From contig CAZWFN010000009.1 in NCBI GenBank assembly GCA_964633205.1, positions 6,780 to 70,779 on the forward strand: 64,000 bases of DNA, written 5' to 3'. The stretch comes from CAYVQE01 sp964633205 (GTDB lineage Bacteria; Myxococcota; B64-G9). Below are positions 16,673 to 24,434 of this stretch, piece after piece; the stretch's first letter is position 1; every line of letters starts with the position of its first letter. The translations under genes were made by a program, and so were the position numbers. Under the pieces are notes generated by a model. That model saw only the letters and a list, made by a program, of their open reading frames with translations. It ran no database searches and was not told the origin of the DNA.

Positions 16673-17317
16673 CTAGAACGTGTAGCCGATGCCGATGGTG
16701 AAGCCGGTGTTGATCAGGGTGTTGGTGACCGAATCGCCGGACTCGGGATCGGACGAGCCGAAGCGCAGCACCAGATCGAGCCCGGCGCGCAGGTTCAGGT
16801 TGGGCCCGGCGTAGTAGATCAGCGCCAGCTGCACCCGGCCGGCGAAGCCCGAGATGGTCGATTCGGTGCTGGTGTTCTCGTCGATCGGGGTCTCTTTCTG
16901 GCCCCAGTAGTATCCGGCCGACAGGCCCGGCTTGAGGAAGAAGTTGCCCGGCAGCCGCAGGTAGTAGTCCACGCCCAAGAAGGGCAGCAGGCTCCAGCTG
17001 GACTCGGACAGCGATGTATCGCCGTCGTCGGTGGTGGTCAGGTCGTAGGTGAAGCCCGGGGTCAGGTGGATGGAGAAGTTCTTGAACAGGAAGTAGCGCA
17101 GGCCCGGGCCGCCGAAGAAGCTCAGCGAATGGGCCGAGCCGTCGTCCAGGATCTCGAAGCGCGACAGGAAGGTGGCGTCGATGAAGGTCAGGTCCCAGGC
17201 GCCGCCGGCGATGGCGTCGTAGCCGCCGTCGCCGCCGCGGATGGTGCCGCTGGCCGCGGCCGGGGCCGCCGCCAGGAGCAGGCCGGCCAGGGACAAGATG
17301 GCGCTGATGCGTCGCAT
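16673..17317 (-). CDS. Outer-membrane beta-barrel protein, OmpA/OmpX-like size
   Basis: A 214-residue protein with signal peptide 1-22 (AAAS) and GGAGGAG before the ATG. Amphipathic strands alternate with Gly and aromatic residues (FFGGPGLRYFLFKNFSIHLTPGF, shown in part: FKNFSIHLTPGF), and it ends GIGYTF with a C-terminal Phe, the classic barrel signature. Its length suggests an 8-stranded barrel. No enzymatic motif. A TTGACA promoter lies about 80 nt upstream. Confidence 0.82.
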   Translation of the reverse strand: MRRISAILSLAGLLLAAAPAAASGTIRGGDGGYDAIAGGAWDLTFIDATFLSRFEILDDGSAHSLSFFGGPGLRYFLFKNFSIHLTPGFTYDLTTTDDGDTSLSESSWSLLPFLGVDYYLRLPGNFFLKPGLSAGYYWGQKETPIDENTSTESTISGFAGRVQLALIYYAGPNLNLRAGLDLVLRFGSSDPESGDSVTNTLINTGFTIGIGYTF

Positions 17318-17399
17318 GGACTCCTCCGGTTTCGGTTGCGGTCGGTGGCGCCGGACTTCCCGCCGGCCTGCGACCGGAATCTCGATGGGATTTCTTCCT

Positions 17400-17428
17400 G
17401 CACTACGGGATGGGTCGCTGCCTGTCAA
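17400..17428 (-). promoter_or_regulatory. Promoter for the barrel protein gene
   Basis: Minus strand: TTGACA (17423-17428), a 17-nt spacer and TAGTGC (17400-17405). This would give a leader of about 75 nt with a GGAGGAG site before the ATG at 17317. The -35 is perfect and the -10 weak. Confidence 0.45.
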
Positions 17429-17500
17429 GACCAACCGCGTCGCCGCAGTTGACTGGTGGGTCGGAGCGTGGCAGCTTGGCCGCCGGCCGGGAGGTGGCCG

Positions 17501-18889
17501 ATGCGTTTTCTGGTGCTCAACGGCAGCCCCAAGAGCGAGCTGAGCGTGACCCTGCAGTATGTGCGCTACCTCGAGCAGCGCTTCGAGCAGCACGACTTCG
17601 AGGTGGTGCAGCTGGCGCGCGAGGTCACCAAGCTGGAGCGCGATCCCGAGCGGCTGGCGGCCTTGATCGAGCGCATGGCCGCGGCCGACGGGCTGATCTG
17701 GTCGTGGCCGGTGTACTACTTTCTGGTGCCGGCGCAGCTGAAGCAGTTCATCGAGCTGCTGTTCGCCGCCGGGGCCGACCGCGCCCTGGAGGGCCGGATC
17801 GCCACCTCGCTGACCACCTCGATCCACTTCTTCGACCACACCGCCCACGACTACATGCACGCCGTGGGCGAGGACCTGGGCCTCGAGGTGTTCGCCGGGC
17901 TGAGCGCCGAGATGATGAACCTGGTCAACCCGGCCTTCCGCCAGAGCCTGGAGCGCTGGTTCGAGGAGCTGGTGCGGGTGATCGAGCAGCGCGCCCCGCT
18001 GGCGCGGCGCTTCGCCCCGGTCAAGGCCTCGACCTTCAGCTACCGGCCGGGCCGCTTCAGCCCCAGCCAGCCGCCCAGCGGCCGGCGCATCGTGCTGATC
18101 AGCGACGCCGGCGAGCGGGATGACAACCTGTTGGCCATGGAGCGGGTGTTGGCCGCCCTGCTCGGCGGCGACGTCGAGCGGCTGAGCCTGGCCGAGATGA
18201 ACCTGGCCGGCGGTTGCCGCGGTTGTCTGCAGTGCGGCTGGGACGGCCGCTGTGTCTACAAGGATGGCTTCGAGCAGCTCTACCGCGAGCGCATCCTGGA
18301 CGCCGACGCGCTGATCTTCTCGGGCGCGGTGCGCGACCGCTACCTGTCGGCCGGCTTCAAGCGCTTCTTCGACCGCTCCTTCTTCCTGGGCCACCGGCCG
18401 GAGCTGGACGGCAAGCTGATGCTGTGGCTGATCTCGGGCCCGCTGCGCCAGCTCGACACCCTGCGGGCGGTGATCGAGGGCTACGCCGGGGTGGCCCGGG
18501 CCAACCTGGTCGGCACGGTCAGCGACGAGGTGGAGCGTTCGGCCGAGCTGACCGCCCTGCTGGCCGAGGCGGCCGACAAGTTGATCCGCGGGCTCGATCG
18601 GCCGCTGCGCCGGCCGCGCATGTTCCCGGCCGTGGCCGGCAGCAAGCTGTTCCGCGACTTCGTCTACCTGGCCACCGCCCTGTTCCGGGCCGACGACCGC
18701 TACTACCGCCGCCACGGCGTCTACGATTTCCCCCACAAGCAGCTCGGCCGGCTGGCCGGCGACCGCCTGCTGCGCCTGGCGCTGCACCTGCCCCCGCTGC
18801 GCAGCAAGGTCCAGCGCGACATGCGCCGGCTGATGCTGCGCCCCTTCGAAAAGATCGTCGGCCCCGTACCCAAGCGCGGCTCCACCTAG
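17501..18889 (+). CDS. Double flavodoxin-fold NADPH-dependent FMN reductase-like protein
   Basis: A 462-residue protein; the ATG at 17501 follows GGGAGGTGG. It carries two flavodoxin-like halves. The N-terminal one starts MRFLVLNGSPKSELSVT, the phosphate-binding loop of FMN reductases, with WSWPVYYFLVPAQLK as the flavin-contacting loop. The second begins about residue 190 and has GGCRGCLQCGWDGRC, the Cys-rich segment of iron-sulfur flavoproteins and NAD(P)H-dependent oxidoreductases, followed by DADALIFSGAV. The C-terminal 90 residues are basic. It is probably a flavoprotein oxidoreductase; the substrate is unknown. The tandem fusion is less common than single-domain forms. Confidence 0.82.
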   Translation: MRFLVLNGSPKSELSVTLQYVRYLEQRFEQHDFEVVQLAREVTKLERDPERLAALIERMAAADGLIWSWPVYYFLVPAQLKQFIELLFAAGADRALEGRIATSLTTSIHFFDHTAHDYMHAVGEDLGLEVFAGLSAEMMNLVNPAFRQSLERWFEELVRVIEQRAPLARRFAPVKASTFSYRPGRFSPSQPPSGRRIVLISDAGERDDNLLAMERVLAALLGGDVERLSLAEMNLAGGCRGCLQCGWDGRCVYKDGFEQLYRERILDADALIFSGAVRDRYLSAGFKRFFDRSFFLGHRPELDGKLMLWLISGPLRQLDTLRAVIEGYAGVARANLVGTVSDEVERSAELTALLAEAADKLIRGLDRPLRRPRMFPAVAGSKLFRDFVYLATALFRADDRYYRRHGVYDFPHKQLGRLAGDRLLRLALHLPPLRSKVQRDMRRLMLRPFEKIVGPVPKRGST

Positions 18890-18977
18890 CCACAGTGCCG
18901 CCTGGCCCTGCAATCGGCCCCCGCCACCAAGTGCGGGCAAACCGGTTCCAGCTTGTGCGGGTTCTGCTGCGAAGCCG

Positions 18978-18986
18978 TGCTATGAT
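18978..18986 (+). promoter_or_regulatory. Extended -10 promoter of the hicBA module
   Basis: TGC-TATGAT with no good -35. Transcription would start near 18993, leaving a leader of about 18 nt that contains GGGAG before the ATG at 19011. An AACCGGTT palindrome (18940-18947) lies upstream and could be an operator; this is speculative. Confidence 0.45.
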
Positions 18987-19010
18987 GAGCGGGACGAAGG
19001 GAGAAATAGG

Positions 19011-19223
19011 ATGCCTAATACCTATACCGCCATCACGAAGAAGGACGGCGACTGGTGGATCGGCTGGATCGAGGAGATTCCCGGGGTCAACTGCCAGGAA
19101 GCTTCGCGTGAGGAGCTGTTGGAGAGCTTGAAGACCACCCTCGAGGAAGCCCTGGAGCTCAACCGCCAGGAGGCGATCCGAGCTGCTGCCGCAGACTACA
19201 CCGAGGAACCCGTCTCGGTATGA
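19011..19223 (+). CDS. hicB: HicB-family antitoxin
   Basis: A 70-residue protein with the HicB core fold: YTAITKKDGDWWIGWIEEIPG, then EASREELLESLKTTLEEAL. HicB binds and neutralises HicA and usually represses the operon. This form lacks a separate C-terminal DNA-binding domain. Here the antitoxin comes first and overlaps the toxin by an ATGA, the reverse of the classical hicAB order but common in bacteria. Confidence 0.88.
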   Translation: MPNTYTAITKKDGDWWIGWIEEIPGVNCQEASREELLESLKTTLEEALELNRQEAIRAAAADYTEEPVSV

Positions 19224-19408
19224 AGCGCAGCCAGCTGATCCGCCACCTGCGGCGCCATGGCTGCGAGCTGTTGCGTGAAGGGGCACGCCATTCATGGTGG
19301 TCGAACCCGGCGACCGCAAGGCGTTCCTCGGTCCCCCGGCACCGCGAAATCCAAGATCTGCTGGCGGAGAAGATCTGCAAAGACCTCGGTATCCCGAAGA
19401 TCGGTTGA
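19220..19408 (+). CDS. hicA: HicA-family mRNA interferase toxin
   Basis: A 62-residue double-stranded-RNA-binding-like fold. The catalytic His is in EGARHSWW, where the family has GSH, and the signature VPRHREIQDLLAEKICKDLG matches the HicA C-terminal helix. HicA cleaves mRNA when free of HicB. The ATGA overlap with hicB gives coupled translation. It looks intact. Confidence 0.88.
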   Translation: MKRSQLIRHLRRHGCELLREGARHSWWSNPATARRSSVPRHREIQDLLAEKICKDLGIPKIG

Positions 19409-19418
19409 GGTGTCCGGT

Positions 19419-20393
19419 TCAGTGCAGGAAGGCCGGTAGGTCCCACTCGGGGCTGGGGCCGGTGTGCAGGCGCCGGCAGCGCTGTTCGAAGCGGCGGCGC
19501 TGGGCGGCGCTGAGCGCCTGGCGGCCCTCGCCCGAGCGGCCGTCGCGGATGAACTGACCGCGCTGCAGGCCGCGTTCGAGCAGCAGGCCGGTGATGTGGT
19601 CGAAGCGCTGCTCGTGGCGCTTCATGTAGTCGAGCGAGCAGCGCTGGTGCACCCGGCGGCGCTGGGCCGGGGTGGGATGGAGCCCCAGGAAGTCGGCGAT
19701 GCGGGCTATGCCCGTGGCCGGGTCGGCGCGCAGATCCTCGTAGCGCAGGTAGAGCACATCGGGCCGCTCGGCCAGCGCCCGCCAGCCGGCCACGTGCTTG
19801 AACCACGAGCGGTACTGCAGCTCGCCGCGCAGGAAGCGCTCGAAGAAGCGATCGAAGTCGCCGGCGAAGCCCAGGTGGGTGCGGTAGAGGTGGTAGTAGG
19901 ACAGGGCCACGTCCAGCCCGTCGCGCTCGAGGTAGATGTAACGGCCCGGTTCGGGCAGCCATTGGTGCGGCAGATGGCTCTTGAACACCCGCGGCGAGGC
20001 CAGCCGCTCGAAGTCGACCGCCCGGGCCGCGCCCACCGCCAGCGAGCGCTCGAACCAGGGCGCCACCTGGCCGATGTGGTCGAAGTCCATGCGCCCGGCG
20101 GTGGTCAGCTGGTAGAGGATCATCTGCAGCCAGGTGGTGCCCGAGCGCGGATAGGTCACGGCGTAGACGTCGTCCGGCCGCGGCCGGAACTCCAGCCGGC
20201 CGCGCAGGAAGTCGAGCAGCCGCGGCAGGTCCTCGGCCCGTTCCAGCAGCCGGCGGGCGCCGCGGCTGCCGGCGGCCAGCAACGCGGCCAGCCCCCGGAC
20301 GCCGGGACCGCGGGCGGCCGACAGCGGGCGCGAGCGGCCGGCAGCCGCGGCCGGGCTCCGGCTACCGGGGCGGCCGGGCTCAGCGCGGGGCAT
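19419..20393 (-). CDS. PAPS-dependent sulfotransferase
   Basis: A 324-residue protein of the Sulfotransfer_1 family. The 5'-phosphosulfate loop is TYPRSGTTW (residues 80-88), the probable catalytic base His140 is in VFKSHLP, and the 3'-phosphate site is YIYLERDGLDVALSYYH with Ser165. The C-terminal region (YLRYEDLRADP) is also typical. It transfers sulfate from PAPS to a hydroxyl or amine; the acceptor is unknown. The ATG at 20393 overlaps the end of the aminotransferase gene by 14 nt, so the two are translationally coupled and may act in one pathway. The first 50 residues are Ala/Arg-rich and not conserved-looking. Confidence 0.9.
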   Translation of the reverse strand: MPRAEPGRPGSRSPAAAAGRSRPLSAARGPGVRGLAALLAAGSRGARRLLERAEDLPRLLDFLRGRLEFRPRPDDVYAVTYPRSGTTWLQMILYQLTTAGRMDFDHIGQVAPWFERSLAVGAARAVDFERLASPRVFKSHLPHQWLPEPGRYIYLERDGLDVALSYYHLYRTHLGFAGDFDRFFERFLRGELQYRSWFKHVAGWRALAERPDVLYLRYEDLRADPATGIARIADFLGLHPTPAQRRRVHQRCSLDYMKRHEQRFDHITGLLLERGLQRGQFIRDGRSGEGRQALSAAQRRRFEQRCRRLHTGPSPEWDLPAFLH

Positions 20394-21600
20394 GGCTGAT
20401 GTGGACCGGGCGGGCGGTCTCGATGTCGGCCAGCGCCTCGACCAGCCGCTGGTTGTCGGCGCTGCGGCCGATGGCCACCCGCAGGTGGCCGGCGGTGAAG
20501 CGGCCCTCGCCCGGGATGCGCGCGGTGCGCACCCCGCGCTCGAGCAGGGCGCGGTGCAGCTGGCCGGCGTCCAGCCGCCGGTGGGCCAGCACCAGCAGGT
20601 TGCTGTCGCTGGGCAGGGCCTCGACCTCGCGCAGCCCGTCCAGCCCGGCCAGCAGCGCGGCCCGGCGCCGGCGGGTGTTGGCCCGGGTGCGGCGCAGGTG
20701 CTCGGTGCAGTCCATGGCCGCCGCGGCCGCGTCCAACGACAGCTGCGAGACCGGGTAGTTGGGTGCCTGCACGCGCAGCGCCTCGAGCAGCCGGGAGCTG
20801 CCGGCAGCGGCCCAGCCCACCCGCAGCGAGGCCAGCCCGTAGGCCTTGGAGAAGGTGCGGGTGACGATGGCGTTGTGGTGCGCATCCAGCAGGGCGCTGG
20901 CCGAGCGCACCCCCGCTTCCGGATCGCGATACTCGCCGTAAGCCTCGTCGAAGACCGCCAGCGCGCCGCAGCGTTCGGCCAGCGCGGCGATCTCCGCAGC
21001 GGCGCCGTCGGGCAGGCTGCCGCCGGTGGGGTTGTTGGGGTCGGCGATCCAGACGATGCGCGGCCGGGTGCGCTCCAGCGCCTCGGCGTAGCGGGCGCCG
21101 GTGTCCGCGGTCCAGCGGTAGCCGGCCTCTTCGTCCAGGGCCAGGTCGACCACCCGGGCACCGACCCGGGTGGAAAAGGAGCGGAACACGAAAAACGACG
21201 GCCGGCAGACCAGCACCCGATCGCCGGGGCTCAGAAAGGCGGCCGCCACCTGGCCGACCATCTGCTCCACCCCGGCCGACAGCACCACCCGCTCGGGCCG
21301 CACCCCGTGCAGCCGGGCGATGCGCCGGCGCAGCGGATGCTCGGCCGGCGACGGGTAGCGGCTCAAGTAGTCGGCGGCGTCGACCGCGGTCAGCCAGGCG
21401 ACCAGCTTCTCGGCCACCTGGGGCGCGCAGCCGTCCGGGTTGCGGCCCAGATCCAGGCGCACCTCGGCCGGCTCGCCGCGGCCGTTGGCGGCCATCTGCT
21501 CCAGCGGCCGGGTGCCGTCGCGCACGTAGCCGGTCTCGCAGCGCCTGAGCGCCGCCTCGGTCAAGGTGTTGATGGCGTTTTCCGGATCGAACACTGGCAT
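20380..21600 (-). CDS. HisC-like PLP-dependent aminotransferase (class I/II)
   Basis: A 406-residue aminotransferase, choosing the ATG at 21600 because it lies downstream of the promoter. The PLP lysine is Lys252 in TFSKAYGLASLRVGW. The Asp that binds the pyridine nitrogen is in ADPNNPTG, and DEAYGEY follows; the C-terminal Arg is in HLRVAIGR. Length and layout resemble histidinol-phosphate and CobD-type aminotransferases, but no his or cob genes are nearby, so HisC identity should not be assumed. Coupling to the sulfotransferase suggests an amino-sugar or amino-acid-derived sulfated product. Confidence 0.85.
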   Translation of the reverse strand: MPVFDPENAINTLTEAALRRCETGYVRDGTRPLEQMAANGRGEPAEVRLDLGRNPDGCAPQVAEKLVAWLTAVDAADYLSRYPSPAEHPLRRRIARLHGVRPERVVLSAGVEQMVGQVAAAFLSPGDRVLVCRPSFFVFRSFSTRVGARVVDLALDEEAGYRWTADTGARYAEALERTRPRIVWIADPNNPTGGSLPDGAAAEIAALAERCGALAVFDEAYGEYRDPEAGVRSASALLDAHHNAIVTRTFSKAYGLASLRVGWAAAGSSRLLEALRVQAPNYPVSQLSLDAAAAAMDCTEHLRRTRANTRRRRAALLAGLDGLREVEALPSDSNLLVLAHRRLDAGQLHRALLERGVRTARIPGEGRFTAGHLRVAIGRSADNQRLVEALADIETARPVHISHAPR

Positions 21601-21651
21601 GGCCCCGGCCGCGGATGCCGCCTGCAGCGGCAGGCGTTCCAATTCCGGGTC

Positions 21652-21680
21652 AATATACTTATATTTCGCGCGCGGCGCAA
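21652..21680 (-). promoter_or_regulatory. Promoter for aminotransferase/sulfotransferase operon
   Basis: Minus strand: TTGCGC (21675-21680), a 17-nt spacer and TATATT (21652-21657), giving a leader of about 45 nt. It sits in an unusually AT-rich patch (about 21640-21700) between divergent genes. A plus-strand TAATAT (21689-21694) may serve the transpeptidase gene. Confidence 0.45.
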
Positions 21681-21747
21681 ATTTGTTGTAATATCGCCGA
21701 TCGAGGACACAGGTGATGGTTGACCCGAGACCCACGGAGTGTGCTGA

Positions 21748-23304
21748 ATGCGGTTGCGGCAGTTGCCCTGGACGGTTCCGCTTTTTTCCTTGTTCGTTGT
21801 TTTCACGAGCGTTCTAGCCAACAGCAGCAGCGCCTCGAGCCCGCTGCTGGATCCCATTCTGAACGCCATCGAGCAGGCCAGCCGCCAGGCGGTCGAGCCC
21901 ATCGAGCTGCGCTGCCCGCCCATCGGCGATATGGGCTTCGGCCCCATCTGGGAGGCGCCGGCCGACGACGACGCCGTGCTCGAGTTGAGCCGGCGCTTTC
22001 CGCTGATCGCCACCGCCACCACCTACCGCTCGCACATTCGCGAAAAACCCGAGGCCGGCGCGGCCATCATGGGCCATGTGCGCTACGGCCGCTATCTGCG
22101 CGCGGCCGAGGCCGGCGGTGAGTGCGAGGGCGGTCATTGGCACGAGGTGGTCGGCGGCGGTTTCGTCTGCTCGGGCGAGTACTTCCACGTCGGCGACGCC
22201 CCGCTCGAGGTGCGCGGCACCTACGCGGCACCCAACACCGCCGACATCGAGCCCTACCGCTATGCCAAGGTCGTCAAGGGGTCGCCGCGCTTCTCCTCGC
22301 TGCCCAGCCCCGAGCAGCTGGCCGAGCTGGATGAGGATCCGGACGCCGAGCTGGATATCATTCAGGAGCGGCTGAACGGGGCGTACTTCCTGGCCGTGGA
22401 TCGCGAGGCCACGGTGGCCGGCCGGAAGCTGCTGCACACCTCGGCCGGGCTGTGGGTGCGCGCCGCTGACGCCGAGTGGATCCCGCGCAGCCCCATGCAC
22501 GGGGAGTTGCTCGGCCCCGAGCGCAAGCTGCCCATCGCCTTCGTCCACCGCGACCGGACCCGGCTGCTGTGCCCCGACCCCCACGCCCGCGGCACCGCCG
22601 TGGCCAGCGTCCAGGGAGGGGCAGCCGTCGCTGGTCAGCCCGGAGGGGACGCGCCCGCCGCGGGCGATGCGCCAGCTGGCGACGCGGCTGGGGCTGCCGT
22701 GAGCGGCGAGGCGGCAAGCCCCTCGCCGCCCGGTTGGCGCGTCTGCGGCAGCGCCGGCAAGCACGCCCGCTTCGCGGTGCGCCGCATCGAGCGGATCGGC
22801 GATGCCGAGCTGGTCATCGGTCCCGAGGACTGGGCCGCAGAGCGCGAGGCGCTGCGCATCGCGCGCGCCATCGAACGACCGGACGGCATCCCGGCTGGCG
22901 AGCGCTGGATGCACATCGACCTGGGCGAGCAGACCCTGGTGGCCTACGAGGACGGCGAGCCGCTGCTGGCCACCCTGGTCTCCAGCGGCCTGGACAGCCA
23001 CGCCACGCCCACCGGGACCTATCGGGTGCAGCGGCGCTACATCGTCAAGACCATGCGCGGGCCGGATCCGGACCACGGGGTCTACGAGGTCGGCGAGGTG
23101 CCCTGGACCTTCTACTACTACGGCAACTACGCCGTGCACGGCGCATACTGGCACAACGTGTTCGGCAATCAGCGCTCCCACGGCTGCACCAACGTACCGC
23201 CGGCCGACGCCCGCTGGCTGTTCGGCTGGCTGGGCCCGCGGCTCGGCGAGGGCTGGAACGCCCGCTTGTACCGCGAGAGCGGCTGGACCCACTTCACCGA
23301 TTGA
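21748..23304 (+). CDS. L,D-transpeptidase (YkuD) with N-terminal extension
   Basis: A 518-residue exported or membrane-anchored protein; residues 8-25 are hydrophobic (signal). Residues 80-170 resemble an SH3-like wall-binding region. A Gly/Ala/Asp/Pro-rich linker spans 288-328. The C-terminal YkuD domain (about 385-490) carries HGAYWHNVFGNQRSHGCTN, with His464 and catalytic Cys480. Such enzymes make 3-3 peptidoglycan cross-links or attach proteins to peptidoglycan by a Cys-acyl intermediate. The catalytic motif is complete. The substrate role cannot be told from sequence. Confidence 0.9.
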   Translation: MRLRQLPWTVPLFSLFVVFTSVLANSSSASSPLLDPILNAIEQASRQAVEPIELRCPPIGDMGFGPIWEAPADDDAVLELSRRFPLIATATTYRSHIREKPEAGAAIMGHVRYGRYLRAAEAGGECEGGHWHEVVGGGFVCSGEYFHVGDAPLEVRGTYAAPNTADIEPYRYAKVVKGSPRFSSLPSPEQLAELDEDPDAELDIIQERLNGAYFLAVDREATVAGRKLLHTSAGLWVRAADAEWIPRSPMHGELLGPERKLPIAFVHRDRTRLLCPDPHARGTAVASVQGGAAVAGQPGGDAPAAGDAPAGDAAGAAVSGEAASPSPPGWRVCGSAGKHARFAVRRIERIGDAELVIGPEDWAAEREALRIARAIERPDGIPAGERWMHIDLGEQTLVAYEDGEPLLATLVSSGLDSHATPTGTYRVQRRYIVKTMRGPDPDHGVYEVGEVPWTFYYYGNYAVHGAYWHNVFGNQRSHGCTNVPPADARWLFGWLGPRLGEGWNARLYRESGWTHFTD

Positions 23305-23347
23305 GCCCGGAATGCCGATTTGCCCGCCGGATGGGCGCCGCCGGCGC

Positions 23348-23377
23348 TTGACGACCGCGGGCGGGCGCTCTTATGCT
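23348..23377 (+). promoter_or_regulatory. Promoter upstream of the FGE-fold lipoprotein gene
   Basis: TTGACG (23348-23353), an 18-nt spacer and TATGCT (23372-23377). An in-frame ATG at 23385 lies 7 nt after the -10 box, so a leaderless start there is possible; I prefer the ATG at 23460, which has a ribosome binding site. Confidence 0.5.
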
Positions 23378-23459
23378 GGTGGCGATGTCCGCGGCCCCCG
23401 CGCGGTTTTCGACCGCCGGGCGCGGGCTTGCGGCTGCCGACGGGGGGGCGGAGGCGAGC

Positions 23460-24434
23460 ATGGATTCAGGTCCGCGAGAAGGCGGGGGATTTTTGCGGCG
23501 GCTGTCCGGCGCGTCCGGACCGAGCGGGCTGCTGCTCGCTGCGGTGTGGGGTCTGGCCCTGGCCGCGCCGGGCTGCATGGTCGACCAGGTCTGTTACTCG
23601 CCGGACGACTGCCCGGCCGATCAATCCTGTCACTCGCTGACCGGCAACTGCAGCCCGGATCTGGTCTGCCACGTCACCTCCGATTGCCCGCCGGGTATGA
23701 TCTGCGACGCGGAGACCCTTCGCTGCACCAGCGGTGAGTGCAGCAGCGACGCCGACTGCCCCGGCGACCAACGCTGCGTCGACGGATTGTGCCAATCCGG
23801 CGATCCCTTGGATTGTCCCGCGGGCATGGTGCCGGTCGAGAGCGCTTTTTGCATCGACAGCTACGAGGCCTCGCGGCCGGACGCCACCGAGCGCAGCGCG
23901 GGCAGCGACGAGTCGCAGGCCACCTCGCGGCCCGGAGTGATCCCCTGGCAGGTCTCCTCGGGCTCCAACGCCGTGGCCCAGGCGGCCTGCGAGGCGGCCG
24001 GCAAGCGGCTGTGCAGCGAGAACGAGTGGCGCATCGCCTGCCGCGGGCCGCAGGACACCGAGTACGCCTACGGCGACGACTACGACCCGGCCGTCTGCAA
24101 CGGCATCGATACCTTCTGCGACTGCGAGGAGGGGCCCTGCGCCGCCCACGATCCCTGCCCTTATCCGGGCTGCTTCCACGACTGCCGCGCTTACACCCGC
24201 TTCCACCTGCTGCCCACCGGTGAGCTGCCCGGGTGCACCAACGGCTACGGCGTCTACGACATCAACGGCAACCTGTGGGAGCACGTGCTCGACGGCGACG
24301 ACAGCCGCATCCGCGGCGGCGCCTTCAACTGCTCCGATTCGCAGGAGTTGCACCGCTGCGACTACATCCCCGGCGACTGGCGGCCCTCGGCCAAGGGCTT
24401 TCGTTGCTGCTGGCGGCCGGAGGCGGGCGAATGA
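23460..24434 (+). CDS. Lipoprotein with Cys-rich repeats and FGE/SUMF1-type domain
   Basis: A 324-residue protein from the ATG at 23460 (GGAGGCGAGC upstream); a start at 23385 would add 25 residues. The signal ends in a lipobox-like APGC (Cys39). Residues 40-115 hold Cys-rich repeats (CYSPDDCPADQSCHS, CSSDADCPGDQRC) like those of Myxococcota surface lipoproteins. The rest is a formylglycine-generating-enzyme/C-type-lectin-like domain: MVPVESAFCIDSYEAS, GKRLCSENEWRIACRG, YGVYDINGNLWEHV, IRGGAF and GFRCC. No sulfatase is nearby, so a binding or other oxidase role is more likely. It heads a long same-strand run; the next gene overlaps its stop. Confidence 0.82.
   Translation: MDSGPREGGGFLRRLSGASGPSGLLLAAVWGLALAAPGCMVDQVCYSPDDCPADQSCHSLTGNCSPDLVCHVTSDCPPGMICDAETLRCTSGECSSDADCPGDQRCVDGLCQSGDPLDCPAGMVPVESAFCIDSYEASRPDATERSAGSDESQATSRPGVIPWQVSSGSNAVAQAACEAAGKRLCSENEWRIACRGPQDTEYAYGDDYDPAVCNGIDTFCDCEEGPCAAHDPCPYPGCFHDCRAYTRFHLLPTGELPGCTNGYGVYDINGNLWEHVLDGDDSRIRGGAFNCSDSQELHRCDYIPGDWRPSAKGFRCCWRPEAGE

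Noticed and set aside
23385..23459. Alternative leaderless start of the FGE lipoprotein at 23385
   Set aside because: Not excluded, but the ATG at 23460 has a clear ribosome binding site and gives a more usual lipoprotein signal length.
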